Both the position numbers and the translations under genes were made by a program. A stretch of DNA of 42,036 bases from Streptomyces griseus. GTDB taxonomy: Bacteria; Actinomycetota; Actinomycetes; Streptomycetales; Streptomycetaceae. The stretch is taken from positions 1 through 42,036 of the forward strand of contig MUNB01000076.1 of the NCBI GenBank assembly GCA_002154345.1, given 5' to 3'. The notes below the pieces were generated by a model. It was not told where the DNA came from, ran no database searches, and saw only the letters and a list, made by a program, of their open reading frames with translations. Position 1 is the stretch's first letter. Every line of letters starts with the position of its first letter. Of this stretch, positions 24,054-39,761 are shown piece after piece.

Positions 24054-24611
24054 ATGGCAAGGCCCGACAAGGCTGCCGCGGTAGCCGAGCTGACGGACCA
24101 GTTCCGCAGCTCGAACGCCGCCGTGCTGACCGAGTACCGGGGTCTCACCGTGGCACAGCTCAAGGAGCTGCGCCGTTCGCTCGGTGAGAACGCCCAGTAC
24201 GCCGTGGTGAAGAACACGCTGACCAAGATTGCGGCCAACGAGGCCGGGATCGACACGCTGGACGACCTGTTCTCGGGTCCGACGGCGGTTGCCTTCGTCA
24301 CCGGTGACCCGGTGGAGTCGGCGAAGGGTCTTCGTGACTTCGCCAAGGACAACCCCAACCTCATCATCAAGGGCGGTGTCCTTGACGGTAAGGCGCTGTC
24401 CGCCGATGAGATCAAGAAGCTCGCGGACCTCGAGTCCCGCGAGGTTCTGCTCTCCAAGCTGGCCGGTGCTTTCAAGGGCAAGCAGACGCAGGCGGCGCAG
24501 GTCTTCCAGGCCCTGCCCTCCAAGTTCGTCCGCACCGCGGAAGCTCTTCGCGCCAAGAAGGAAGAGCAGGGCGGTGCCGGTACTCCGGCTCCCGCCGAGG
24601 CCGCCGAGTAA
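24054..24611 (+). CDS. rplJ: 50S ribosomal protein L10
   Basis: L10 anchors the L7/L12 stalk dimers to the ribosome. The 185-residue protein begins [20 protein letters not shown] and has the L10 core [34 protein letters not shown] and the C-terminal helix that carries L12 dimers, ending in an Ala/Pro/Glu-rich tail. ATG 24054 with AAGGAGG nearby is clear; an open frame further upstream belongs to the leader. Co-transcribed with rplL 84 bp downstream, and autoregulated through the leader if the usual mechanism applies. Confidence 0.97.
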   Translation: MARPDKAAAVAELTDQFRSSNAAVLTEYRGLTVAQLKELRRSLGENAQYAVVKNTLTKIAANEAGIDTLDDLFSGPTAVAFVTGDPVESAKGLRDFAKDNPNLIIKGGVLDGKALSADEIKKLADLESREVLLSKLAGAFKGKQTQAAQVFQALPSKFVRTAEALRAKKEEQGGAGTPAPAEAAE

Positions 24612-24695
24612 TCACGCTCAGCGGTCCAGCGGGCTCCGTGTACGCCCGCCGACATATACATCCGGCACCTGCCGAATAGTGGAAGGACGCCTGTC

Positions 24696-25079
24696 ATGGC
24701 GAAGCTGTCCCAGGACGACCTGCTCGCGCAGTTCGAAGAGATGACCCTCATCGAGCTCTCCGAGTTCGTGAAGGCCTTCGAGGAGAAGTTCGACGTCACC
24801 GCCGCTGCGGCCGTCGCCGTCGCCGGTCCCGCCGCGGGCGGCGCCCCGGCCGAGGCCGAGGCCGAGCAGGACGAGTTCGACGTCATCCTCACCGGCGCCG
24901 GCGAGAAGAAGATCCAGGTCATCAAGGTCGTGCGTGAGCTGACCTCGCTGGGTCTGAAGGAGGCCAAGGACCTCGTCGACGGCACCCCGAAGCCGGTCCT
25001 CGAGAAGGTCGCCAAGGAGGCCGCCGAGAAGGCTGCCGAGTCCCTCAAGGCCGCCGGCGCTTCCGTCGAGGTCAAGTAA
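24696..25079 (+). CDS. rplL: 50S ribosomal protein L7/L12
   Basis: Stalk protein that recruits translational GTPases. 127 aa: N-terminal dimerisation helices ([21 protein letters not shown]), an Ala/Gly/Pro hinge at about 38-55, and the globular C-terminal domain with [33 protein letters not shown] precedes ATG 24696. Followed by three consecutive hairpins before the rpoB region. Confidence 0.98.
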   Translation: MAKLSQDDLLAQFEEMTLIELSEFVKAFEEKFDVTAAAAVAVAGPAAGGAPAEAEAEQDEFDVILTGAGEKKIQVIKVVRELTSLGLKEAKDLVDGTPKPVLEKVAKEAAEKAAESLKAAGASVEVK

Positions 25080-25085
25080 CACCTC

Positions 25086-25104
25086 GGGAGTCCTCCGGAC
25101 TCCC
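25086..25104 (+). terminator. First hairpin downstream of rplL
   Basis: GGGAGTCC-TCC-GGACTCCC, an 8-bp perfect stem starting 7 bp after the rplL stop. It has no T run and may be an attenuator or processing hairpin. Confidence 0.55.
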
Positions 25105-25105
25105 T

Positions 25106-25122
25106 GGGCACGTCACGTGCCC
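25106..25122 (+). repeat. Second hairpin/palindrome downstream of rplL
   Basis: GGGCACGT-C-ACGTGCCC, a perfect 17-bp palindrome with a one-base centre. The tiny centre would open to a small loop in RNA; it may act with its neighbours. Confidence 0.5.
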
Positions 25123-25127
25123 GCGCC

Positions 25128-25159
25128 AAGGGCGATCACCCATCCGGGTGGTCGCCCTT
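25128..25159 (+). terminator. Third hairpin downstream of rplL, main terminator/attenuator
   Basis: AAGGGCGATCACCC pairs with GGGTGGTCGCCCTT over 14 positions (one G-U) around a 4-base loop. It is the strongest of the three hairpins and the likely point where rplJL transcription is reduced before rpoBC. Confidence 0.8.
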
Positions 25160-25181
25160 CGGCGTGCCCGGGGCAGGTGCC

Positions 25182-25209
25182 TTGCTCTTCCACCGGTGAC
25201 GAGTAGGGT
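25182..25209 (+). promoter_or_regulatory. Candidate rpoB promoter 1
   Basis: TTGCTC (25182-25187), 16 bp, TAGGGT (25204-25209). The -35 is identical to that proposed for rplJ. It lies directly after the triple hairpin. Confidence 0.4.
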
Positions 25210-25311
25210 GATCTTCGCCGTGCGCCTCTCGCGGGCCCCTCAGGGGCGTCCCGCGGGTGTCCCGGGGGTGGCCGGTGAAGGCTCCTGGAGGTCCGATCGG
25301 ACCGGCGGGCC

Positions 25312-25340
25312 TTGACGAACCGGACGCGGCGCGCAATTCT
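25312..25340 (+). promoter_or_regulatory. Candidate rpoB promoter 2
   Basis: TTGACG (25312-25317) is the best -35 in the region; 17 bp downstream is AATTCT (25335-25340), a poor -10. Confidence 0.3.
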
Positions 25341-25490
25341 CAGGACGCGTCCTCACTTCGATCCGTATCCGAGGCATGGATCGAGAGTGAAGAGGGCAGT
25401 AAAGAAGAGCGCACCCCGCGCGAGGGCTAGGGCTAGACATAGGTGTTGAGAACAGCTGTTGAGAGCAACGTGGGTCTCTGAGAACCCCGA

Positions 25491-25518
25491 CTGGACATCA
25501 GTGTGCCGCTTGGCTACA
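25491..25518 (+). promoter_or_regulatory. Candidate rpoB promoter 3
   Basis: CTGGAC (25491-25496), 16 bp, TACACT (25513-25518). The -10 is an excellent match. Transcripts from here would have a leader of about 180 bases before rpoB. The gene-free stretch 25080-25702 otherwise holds the three hairpins, the other promoter candidates and a 10-bp direct repeat (GTTGAGAACA/GTTGAGAGCA) at 25444-25467. Confidence 0.5.
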
Positions 25519-25702
25519 CTGACCCTTTGCGCTGCCTGTTAGCTGCCTCCTGCCCGTCACCAGGGGCATGCCCACGCTGAAGCACCGATGACCGACCCCC
25601 TCCGACCTGGTCGTTTGCGACCGATTCGGAACGGCCTGTCTTTGTGTCCAGAGTGGGACCGGTACGCGCGTAGTGAGTCCGAGCCCTCGGAAGGACCCCC
25701 TC

Positions 25703-28700
25703 TTGGCCGCCTCGCGCAACGCCTCGACCGCGAATACGAACAACGGTGCCAGCACCGCCCCGCTGCGCATCTCTTTTGCAAAGATCAAGGAGCCCCTCGA
25801 GGTTCCGAACCTCCTCGCGCTGCAGACCGAGAGCTTTGACTGGCTCCTCGGCAACGCCGCCTGGAAGGCTCGCGTCGAGGCTGCTCTGGACAGTGGACAA
25901 GACGTCCCCACCAAGTCCGGCCTGGAGGAGATCTTCGAGGAGATCTCACCGATCGAGGACTTCTCCGGGTCGATGTCGCTTACGTTCCGCGACCACCGCT
26001 TCGAGCCCCCGAAGAACTCGATCGACGAGTGCAAGGAGCGCGACTTCACGTTCGCCGCGCCGCTCTTCGTCACGGCCGAGTTCACCAACAACGAGACCGG
26101 CGAGATCAAGTCCCAGACGGTCTTCATGGGCGACTTCCCGCTCATGACCAACAAGGGCACCTTCGTCATCAACGGCACCGAGCGTGTCGTCGTGTCGCAG
26201 CTGGTCCGCTCGCCGGGTGTCTACTTCGACTCCTCCATCGACAAGACGTCCGACAAGGACATCTTCTCCGCCAAGATCATCCCGTCCCGGGGTGCCTGGC
26301 TGGAGATGGAGATCGACAAGCGCGACATGGTCGGTGTCCGCATCGACCGCAAGCGCAAGCAGTCGGTCACCGTCCTCCTCAAGGCGCTCGGCTGGACCAC
26401 CGAGCAGATCCTGGAGGAGTTCGGCGAGTACGAGTCGATGCGCGCCACCCTGGAGAAGGACCACACCCAGGGCCAGGACGACGCACTGCTCGACATCTAC
26501 CGCAAGCTGCGTCCGGGCGAGCCGCCGACCCGCGAGGCCGCTCAGACGCTGCTCGAGAACCTCTACTTCAACCCGAAGCGCTACGACCTCGCGAAGGTCG
26601 GCCGCTACAAGGTGAACAAGAAGCTCGGCGCCGATGAGCCGCTGGACGCCGGGGTGCTCACCACCGACGACGTCATCGCGACCATCAAGTACCTGGTCAA
26701 GCTGCACGCCGGTGAGACCGAGACGACCGGCGAGTCGGGCCGGGAGATCGTCGTCGAGACCGACGACATCGACCACTTCGGCAACCGTCGTCTGCGCAAC
26801 GTCGGCGAGCTCATCCAGAACCAGGTCCGTACGGGCCTGGCGCGGATGGAGCGCGTCGTGCGTGAGCGCATGACCACGCAGGACGTCGAGGCGATCACGC
26901 CGCAGACCCTGATCAACATCCGGCCGGTCGTCGCCTCCATCAAGGAGTTCTTCGGCACCAGCCAGCTGTCGCAGTTCATGGACCAGAACAACCCGCTGTC
27001 GGGTCTCACCCACAAGCGCCGTCTGTCGGCTCTTGGCCCGGGTGGTCTGTCCCGTGAGCGGGCCGGCTTCGAGGTCCGCGACGTGCACCCGTCCCACTAC
27101 GGACGCATGTGCCCGATCGAGACCCCCGAAGGCCCGAACATCGGTCTGATCGGTTCGCTCGCCTCGTACGGCCGCGTCAACGCGTTCGGCTTCATCGAGA
27201 CGCCGTACCGCAAGGTCGTCGACGGCCAGGTCACCGATGACGTCGACTACATCACGGCCGACGAGGAGGACCGCTTCGTCATCGCCCAGGCGAACGCGAC
27301 CCTCAACGACGAGCTGCGCTTCACCGAGCCCCGCGTCCTGGTCCGCCGTCGTGGCGGAGAGGTCGACTACGTGCCCGGCACGGACGTCGACTACATGGAC
27401 GTCTCGCCGCGCCAGATGGTGTCCGTCGCCACCGCGATGATCCCCTTCCTGGAGCACGACGACGCCAACCGTGCCCTCATGGGCGCGAACATGATGCGTC
27501 AGGCGGTGCCGCTGATTAAGTCGGAGGCCCCGCTGGTCGGCACCGGCATGGAGTACCGCTGCGCCACCGACGCCGGTGACGTCCTCAAGGCCGAGAAGGA
27601 CGGTGTGGTCCAGGAGGTCTCCGCGGACTACATCACCGTCACGAACGACGACGGCACGTACACCACGTACCGCATCGCCAAGTTCATGCGCTCCAACCAG
27701 GGCACCTCGGTCAACCAGAAGGTCGTCGTCTCCGAGGGCGACCGGATCATCGCCGACCAGGTGCTCGCCGACGGACCCGCCACCGAGAACGGTGAGATGG
27801 CCCTCGGCAAGAACCTGCTCGTGGCGTTCATGCCGTGGGAGGGTCACAACTACGAGGACGCGATCATCCTGTCGCAGCGCCTCGTGCAGGACGACGTCCT
27901 CTCCTCGATCCACATCGAGGAGCACGAGGTCGACGCCCGTGACACCAAGCTCGGCCCGGAGGAGATCACCCGGGACATCCCGAACGTCTCCGAAGAGGTC
28001 CTCGCCGACCTCGACGAGCGCGGCATCATCCGGATCGGCGCCGAGGTCGTCGCCGGCGACATCCTCGTCGGCAAGGTCACGCCCAAGGGCGAGACCGAGC
28101 TGACCCCCGAGGAGCGCCTGCTCCGCGCGATCTTCGGTGAGAAGGCGCGCGAGGTGCGCGACACCTCGCTGAAGGTGCCGCACGGTGAGATCGGCAAGGT
28201 CATCGGCGTCCGCGTCTTCGACCGCGAAGAGGGCGACGAGCTGCCGCCGGGCGTGAACCAGCTGGTCCGCGTCTACGTCGCGCAGAAGCGCAAGATCACC
28301 GATGGTGACAAGCTCGCCGGCCGTCACGGCAACAAGGGCGTCATCTCCAAGATCCTGCCGATCGAGGACATGCCGTTCCTGGAGGACGGCACCCCGGTCG
28401 ACATCATCCTCAACCCGCTGGGTGTCCCGTCCCGAATGAACCCGGGACAGGTCCTGGAGATCCACCTCGGCTGGCTCGCCAGCCGCGGCTGGGACGTCTC
28501 CGGCCTCGGTGACGAGTGGGCCCAGCGCCTGCAGGCCATCGGCGCCGACCAGGTCGCCCCCGGCACCAACGTCGCCACGCCCGTCTTCGACGGTGCGCGC
28601 GAGGACGAGATCTCCGGTCTCTTCGAGGCCACGATCCCCAACCGCGACGGCGACCGGCTGGTCCAGCCCTCCGGCAAGGCCCAGCTGTTCGACGGCCGCT

Positions 28701-29188
28701 CCGGCGAGCCGTTCCCGGACCCGGTCTCGGTCGGGTTCATGTACATCCTCAAGCTGCACCACCTGGTCGACGACAAGCTCCACGCGCGCTCGACCGGCCC
28801 GTACTCCATGATCACTCAGCAGCCGCTGGGTGGTAAGGCGCAGTTCGGTGGTCAGCGCTTCGGTGAGATGGAGGTGTGGGCCCTTGAGGCTTACGGCGCC
28901 GCGTACGCCCTCCAGGAGCTCCTGACGATCAAGTCCGACGACGTGACCGGCCGCGTGAAGGTCTACGAGGCCATCGTCAAGGGCGAGAACATCCCCGAGC
29001 CCGGCATTCCCGAGTCCTTCAAGGTGCTCATCAAGGAAATGCAGTCGCTCTGCCTCAACGTGGAGGTGCTGTCCTCGGACGGCATGTCCATCGAGATGCG
29101 CGACACGGACGAGGACGTCTTCCGCGCGGCGGAGGAACTCGGTATCGACCTGTCCCGGCGCGAGCCGAGCAGCGTCGAAGAGGTCTGA
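25703..29188 (+). CDS. rpoB: DNA-directed RNA polymerase subunit beta
   Basis: Catalytic beta subunit of RNA polymerase. A TTG start at 25703 with GGAAGGA seven bases upstream gives [14 protein letters not shown] and exactly 1161 aa, the length I recall for the S. coelicolor protein; a GTG at 25673 would add 10 residues without family support. The rifampicin pocket is intact: S420[20 protein letters not shown] with Q424, D427, S433, H437 and R440 all of the susceptible type. Other landmarks are [18 protein letters not shown] and [15 protein letters not shown]. It is followed by rpoC after 98 bp. Confidence 0.98.
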   Translation: MAASRNASTANTNNGASTAPLRISFAKIKEPLEVPNLLALQTESFDWLLGNAAWKARVEAALDSGQDVPTKSGLEEIFEEISPIEDFSGSMSLTFRDHRFEPPKNSIDECKERDFTFAAPLFVTAEFTNNETGEIKSQTVFMGDFPLMTNKGTFVINGTERVVVSQLVRSPGVYFDSSIDKTSDKDIFSAKIIPSRGAWLEMEIDKRDMVGVRIDRKRKQSVTVLLKALGWTTEQILEEFGEYESMRATLEKDHTQGQDDALLDIYRKLRPGEPPTREAAQTLLENLYFNPKRYDLAKVGRYKVNKKLGADEPLDAGVLTTDDVIATIKYLVKLHAGETETTGESGREIVVETDDIDHFGNRRLRNVGELIQNQVRTGLARMERVVRERMTTQDVEAITPQTLINIRPVVASIKEFFGTSQLSQFMDQNNPLSGLTHKRRLSALGPGGLSRERAGFEVRDVHPSHYGRMCPIETPEGPNIGLIGSLASYGRVNAFGFIETPYRKVVDGQVTDDVDYITADEEDRFVIAQANATLNDELRFTEPRVLVRRRGGEVDYVPGTDVDYMDVSPRQMVSVATAMIPFLEHDDANRALMGANMMRQAVPLIKSEAPLVGTGMEYRCATDAGDVLKAEKDGVVQEVSADYITVTNDDGTYTTYRIAKFMRSNQGTSVNQKVVVSEGDRIIADQVLADGPATENGEMALGKNLLVAFMPWEGHNYEDAIILSQRLVQDDVLSSIHIEEHEVDARDTKLGPEEITRDIPNVSEEVLADLDERGIIRIGAEVVAGDILVGKVTPKGETELTPEERLLRAIFGEKAREVRDTSLKVPHGEIGKVIGVRVFDREEGDELPPGVNQLVRVYVAQKRKITDGDKLAGRHGNKGVISKILPIEDMPFLEDGTPVDIILNPLGVPSRMNPGQVLEIHLGWLASRGWDVSGLGDEWAQRLQAIGADQVAPGTNVATPVFDGAREDEISGLFEATIPNRDGDRLVQPSGKAQLFDGRSGEPFPDPVSVGFMYILKLHHLVDDKLHARSTGPYSMITQQPLGGKAQFGGQRFGEMEVWALEAYGAAYALQELLTIKSDDVTGRVKVYEAIVKGENIPEPGIPESFKVLIKEMQSLCLNVEVLSSDGMSIEMRDTDEDVFRAAEELGIDLSRREPSSVEEV

Positions 29189-29286
29189 CGGGCCGGCCGG
29201 CCGCCTCATCCCGAGGCGGCCGGCCCTCCCCGGACCCGTTCAGACCATTGATTGAGACGAGACCCCGAAAGAGGGATTGACGACAA

Positions 29287-33186
<3,900 letters not shown>

Positions 33187-33203
33187 GCGAGTCGCTTGAA
33201 CGA

Positions 33204-33248
33204 CCGGAGGGCGGTCACCCCGTACGCAACGGGGTGGCCGCCCTCCGG
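33204..33248 (+). terminator. Terminator after rpoC
   Basis: A 20-position stem (arms start CCGGAGGGCGG and end CCGCCCTCCGG, one G-U pair) with a short loop, 18 bp after the rpoC stop. It separates rpoBC from the str operon (rpsL-rpsG-fusA-tuf). Confidence 0.88.
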
Positions 33249-33412
33249 CGTGATGTCGCCCTTGCGGGGGTCTGCGCGGGCGGTACGCGAGGGTACGGGG
33301 GAGAGGTGGCCCCCCGGGCACGGAACCGCTGGTACGGGGCCGGACAGGGGCGGTCACGGCTTTCGGCGAGGAGCGCGTGAGGTCCGGTGCGTCGGGGTGG
33401 ACAGCATTTGTT

Positions 33413-33441
33413 TTGACCCAGCTCCGTGAGGTAGGTACGCT
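33413..33441 (+). promoter_or_regulatory. rpsL (str operon) promoter
   Basis: TTGACC (33413-33418), 17 bp, TACGCT (33436-33441): the best principal-sigma promoter in the window. The transcript would carry a leader of about 190 bases to rpsL. In the gene-free stretch 33187-33635 I otherwise see the rpoC terminator and a repeated GTGCCTGGG (33450-33458 and 33461-33469) at the start of the leader. Confidence 0.75.
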
Positions 33442-33635
33442 CAAGCCTTGTGCCTGGGGTGTGCCTGGGCTCGTGTGCGTGTCATCAACCGCATCGCGAG
33501 TCCGTCAGTGGCCACCGCAATCTGCGCCCCTTCTGTCCGCAGGGCGGAAGTCCGCAGTATTCGACACACCCGACCGCGTGGGTCGGCGATGTTCCAGGTT
33601 AGTTTCACGAACGGCACACAGAAACCGGAGAAGTA

Positions 33636-34007
33636 GTGCCTACGATCCAGCAGCTGGTCCGGAAGGGCCGGCAGGACAAGGTCGAGAAGAACAAGACGCC
33701 CGCGCTCGAGGGTTCGCCCCAGCGTCGTGGTGTCTGCACGCGTGTGTTCACGACCACCCCGAAGAAGCCGAACTCGGCGCTCCGTAAGGTCGCGCGTGTG
33801 CGTCTGACCTCCGGCATCGAGGTCACGGCCTACATCCCGGGTGAGGGACACAACCTGCAGGAGCACTCCATCGTGCTCGTGCGTGGTGGCCGTGTGAAGG
33901 ACCTGCCGGGTGTTCGTTACAAGATCATCCGCGGCTCCCTTGACACCCAGGGTGTCAAGAACCGCAAGCAGGCCCGCAGCCGCTACGGCGCCAAGAAGGA
34001 GAAGTAA
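33636..34007 (+). CDS. rpsL: 30S ribosomal protein S12
   Basis: S12 lies at the decoding centre and controls accuracy; mutations give streptomycin resistance. 123 aa from GTG 33636, beginning [15 protein letters not shown]. The residues changed in resistant Streptomyces are wild type: K43 in [13 protein letters not shown] and K88 in [10 protein letters not shown]. First gene of the str operon; 2 bp separate it from rpsG. Confidence 0.98.
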
Positions 34008-34009
34008 GA

Positions 34010-34480
34010 ATGCCTCGTAAGGGCCCCGCCCCGAAGCGCCCGGTCATCATCGACCCGGTCTACAGCTCTCCTCTTGTCACCTCGCTGATCAACAAGATCC
34101 TCCTCGACGGCAAGCGTTCCACCGCCGAGCGGATCGTGTACGGCGCCATGGAAGGCCTCCGCGAGAAGACCGGCAACGACCCGGTCATCACGCTGAAGCG
34201 CGCGCTTGAGAACGTCAAGCCCTCGCTCGAGGTCAAGTCCCGCCGTGTCGGTGGCGCCACCTACCAGGTGCCGATCGAGGTCAAGCCCGGTCGCGCCTCC
34301 ACCCTCGCTCTGCGCTGGCTCGTCGGTTACTCCCGCGCCCGCCGCGAGAAGACCATGACCGAGCGCCTCATGAACGAACTGCTCGACGCCTCCAACGGCC
34401 TCGGCGCTTCGGTCAAGAAGCGTGAGGACACCCACAAGATGGCCGAGTCCAACAAGGCCTTCGCGCACTACCGCTGGTAG
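34010..34480 (+). CDS. rpsG: 30S ribosomal protein S7
   Basis: Primary 16S rRNA-binding protein that nucleates the small-subunit head and lies next to the E site. 156 aa, [20 protein letters not shown], with the conserved [20 protein letters not shown] and the C-terminal [20 protein letters not shown] type ending (read here as [15 protein letters not shown]). In other bacteria S7 represses this operon through its mRNA; no specific site is evident here. fusA begins 38 bp downstream. Confidence 0.98.
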
Positions 34481-34518
34481 TCGCTACCCCCATCGAGACC
34501 GAGAGAAGATTGAGCCTC

Positions 34519-36648
<2,130 letters not shown>

Positions 36649-36683
36649 CTCTCCCGAGCTCACGCTTTAGGCTTGTCACCGGA

Positions 36684-36735
36684 GCCGGGCGGGCATGTCG
36701 CACAGCGCGCGAGCACTGTGCGGAATGCCCCCGGC
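36684..36735 (+). other. Long interrupted hairpin in the fusA-tuf spacer
   Basis: Three stem blocks line up: GCCGGG with CCCGGC, GGGCAT (36691-36696) with ATGCCC (36725-36730), and CGCACAG (36699-36705) with CTGTGCG (36716-36722), closing on a 10-base loop. There is no T run, so it is an attenuator, processing site or mRNA-stability element. A -10-like TAGGCT lies just upstream (36668-36673) without a clear -35. Confidence 0.7.
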
Positions 36736-36805
36736 CCCGGCACCCCAGCAAAGATCACCTGGCGCCGATGAAGCAAGGCGTACAGAACCACTCAGGAGGA
36801 CCCCA

Positions 36806-37999
<1,194 letters not shown>

Positions 38000-38042
38000 T
38001 TTCTGCTTGGTCCTTGGACCTGGTGGCTCACTGAGTCGCAAG

Positions 38043-38078
38043 AAGGGCCCCGCACCTCGAAAGAGGTGCGGGGCCCTT
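38043..38078. terminator. Terminator after tuf
   Basis: Perfect 16-bp stem AAGGGCCCCGCACCTC with its complement around a GAAA tetraloop, 43 bp after the tuf stop. Ends with TTCGGCG rather than a T run. It marks the end of the str operon. Confidence 0.9.
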
Positions 38079-38228
38079 CGGCGTGTGCGGAGCCGCTCCC
38101 CGCAAGAGGTCGCTCACCCGCTGGGTCAGCCCGCGCTACCGTGGCGCGGCGGGCTGCGCGGCGAAGTGGGCCGACGGCGGGGATCGGACTGTGGCGCTTC
38201 GCGCGCGGTCGGTGCAGGGGGACAGGAC

Positions 38229-38738
38229 ATGGACACGACCGAAGAGGCGCGCGGAGCGCGGCTCGCCGACCGGGTGGCCCACGCGGCCGTCACCGCCTGG
38301 ATCGTGTGGGTGGTGAACACCAGCGCCGCGGCCGTCAGAGGCATCGGCATCGCCGAGCAGTTCACCGAGCATGTCGCCTGGTGGCAGTACGCGCTCTTCG
38401 CCGGGCTCGTCGTGATCCGCCCGGTCGCGGCACGCAGCCTCACGCCCGTGCTCGTCGGACCGGACCGCGACCTGCGGCCCGCCGGTCCGGCGGCACGGCT
38501 GGGCGCGCTGCTGGCGGTGCTCGCGGCGACCGTCGTCGCCGTCGGCCTGCTGACCCTGGCGGTGGGCGTCCTCACCGAGGGCGACCGTCCCGCCCGGCTG
38601 CTCTCCGCCGTCGGCGACCACCTGACCGGGGTTCCCTCGCTGGTCCTGGCCGGTGCGACGGCCGCTTTCGCGTTCCTGTCGCCCGCGGTGTGGCCCGTGG
38701 TGCCGCTCGGACGCGACCGGCGCGAGCGGCGGCGCTGA
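38229..38738 (+). CDS. Hypothetical membrane protein
   Basis: Not a family I recognise. 169 aa from ATG 38229, preceded by GGGGGACAGG. Hydrophobic segments lie at about residues 19-37 (VAHAAVTAWIVWVVNTS), 51-66, 90-114 and 136-158, suggesting four membrane passes; the C terminus is basic (GRDRRERRR) and probably cytoplasmic. An open frame reaches far upstream, but it crosses the tuf terminator, so the start near the gene is more sensible. It stands alone between the tuf terminator and two strong hairpins and converges on the protease gene. Codon usage is like its neighbours. Confidence 0.7.
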   Translation: MDTTEEARGARLADRVAHAAVTAWIVWVVNTSAAAVRGIGIAEQFTEHVAWWQYALFAGLVVIRPVAARSLTPVLVGPDRDLRPAGPAARLGALLAVLAATVVAVGLLTLAVGVLTEGDRPARLLSAVGDHLTGVPSLVLAGATAAFAFLSPAVWPVVPLGRDRRERRR

Positions 38739-38794
38739 CCCTCCCGGCCGCGCTCGAGCGCACCGTGCGGACAGCGAAGGGCCAGGGATGGATG

Positions 38795-38836
38795 TAGGGC
38801 CCCGGTACCTCAGGGCGGAGAGGTAAGGGGGCCCTA
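38795..38836. terminator. First hairpin of the convergent spacer
   Basis: Arms TAGGGCCCCGGTACCT and AGGTAAGGGGGCCCTA pair over 16 positions with two mismatches and a 10-base loop. It lies 57 bp after the membrane-protein stop. Confidence 0.75.
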
Positions 38837-38845
38837 CGGTTCAGG

Positions 38846-38878
38846 GGGACGGCGGGTCGGTCAGGTGCCCGCCGTCCC
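38846..38878. terminator. Second hairpin of the convergent spacer
   Basis: GGGACGGCGGG (38846-38856) and CCCGCCGTCCC (38868-38878) form a perfect 11-bp stem 15 bp beyond the protease stop. With the preceding hairpin it isolates the two converging genes. Confidence 0.8.
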
Positions 38879-38893
38879 GGGTGGGGCGTCCGG

Positions 38894-39619
38894 TCAGACG
38901 CCCGCGATCGACTGGATCCAGGAGCGGTAGGCGGTGACGTTGGTGTACGCGGTCGTGGTCTGGCGGTCGCTGGTGGAGGCGACGCCGACCTGGATGCCGT
39001 TGGCGGTCATCGGGCCGCCGGAGTCGCCGCCGGCGGTGATGCCGTTGCCGCGGCGGGCGCAGATCGCCGAGCCGCCGTACGCGTCACCGCAGCCGCCGGT
39101 GACCGTCACGTTGGCCACCTTCAGGTAGCGCGACTGGCAGTTCGCCTCCGAGCCGCACTGCGAGGTCGCGCCCCAGCCCCAGACCTGGACGCTCTGCCCG
39201 ACGCTCACCGAGCCGGGCGAGCCGAGGCGGGAGTAGGTGGCCTGCACGGAACGGTCCAGGCGCACCAGCGCCAGGTCTGAGCTGTGGGTGTAGGTCTGGA
39301 CGCCGTTCGCGACGACACCGCCGCTGTGCTGGTCCAGGCTGCCGATGCGGAACGACAGGCCGCCGCCGGTGACGCAGTGCTTGGCGGTGAGGATCCAGGT
39401 CGGGGCGATGATCGTCGCCGAACAGGTCTCTCTGCCGTTCGAGAAGAGCCGGGCGGCCCAGGGGGCGTTCTGGGCGTAGCCGCCGCCGATGATCTGGGTG
39501 GTGGGCGGCGGGGCGTCCTGGAGCGGCGGCGCGGGTGCGGCCGTCGCGGACGGTGCGAAGAGCGAGAGGACGCAGGCCGCTGCTGCGGCGACAGCGGGCA
39601 TGAGCCGGGATATGCGCAT
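38894..39619 (-). CDS. Secreted S1A (chymotrypsin-fold) serine protease
   Basis: Extracellular serine endopeptidase. 241 aa from ATG 39619 with GAGG six bases upstream. Signal peptide about 1-28 (MRISRLMPAVAAAAACVLSL, then ATAAPA), a short propeptide, and a mature N terminus at IIGG (43-46), the usual activation site. The triad is H81 (LTAKHCV), D115 (SSDLALVRL) and S200 (GGDSGGP), with a disulfide-ready C66/C82. The residue six before the catalytic serine, Asp in true trypsins, is I194 here and the usual Cys next to it is missing (GITAGGDSGG), so trypsin specificity is not expected. The open frame upstream crosses a perfect palindrome and is not coding. Confidence 0.92.
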   Translation of the reverse strand: MRISRLMPAVAAAAACVLSLFAPSATAAPAPPLQDAPPPTTQIIGGGYAQNAPWAARLFSNGRETCSATIIAPTWILTAKHCVTGGGLSFRIGSLDQHSGGVVANGVQTYTHSSDLALVRLDRSVQATYSRLGSPGSVSVGQSVQVWGWGATSQCGSEANCQSRYLKVANVTVTGGCGDAYGGSAICARRGNGITAGGDSGGPMTANGIQVGVASTSDRQTTTAYTNVTAYRSWIQSIAGV

Positions 39620-39718
39620 GATGCCTCGTTTCGCGCGACACGCTGGGTGGGCGTGTCCGTGGGGGATGGTGGGCAACAGGGTGCCGGAGCGCGACGAGGG
39701 CGGGGTACTAACGTTTGG

Positions 39719-39737
39719 CCATAACGCGGCGTTATGG
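39719..39737. promoter_or_regulatory. Perfect 19-bp palindrome upstream of the protease gene
   Basis: CCATAACGC-G-GCGTTATGG, 9-base arms around one central G, 100 bp upstream of the protease start and 25 bp beyond the stop of the PIG-L gene. The AT-rich core stands out from the local GC level. Symmetry, size and place fit an operator for a dimeric repressor or activator. No flanking -10/-35 pair is convincing. Confidence 0.65.
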
Positions 39738-39761
39738 GGCGGGAGTTGGGGGACGCGGTCG

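Noticed and set aside
25673-25702. GTG 25673 as rpoB start
   Set aside because: TTG 25703 has a better ribosome site and gives the expected N terminus and length; the extra 10 residues have no family support.
25946-29209. Very long open frame antisense to rpoB (1087 codons)
   Set aside because: It is the complement of a highly conserved gene with third-position GC bias; the product is a low-complexity mix of V, D, L, G and R with no domain.
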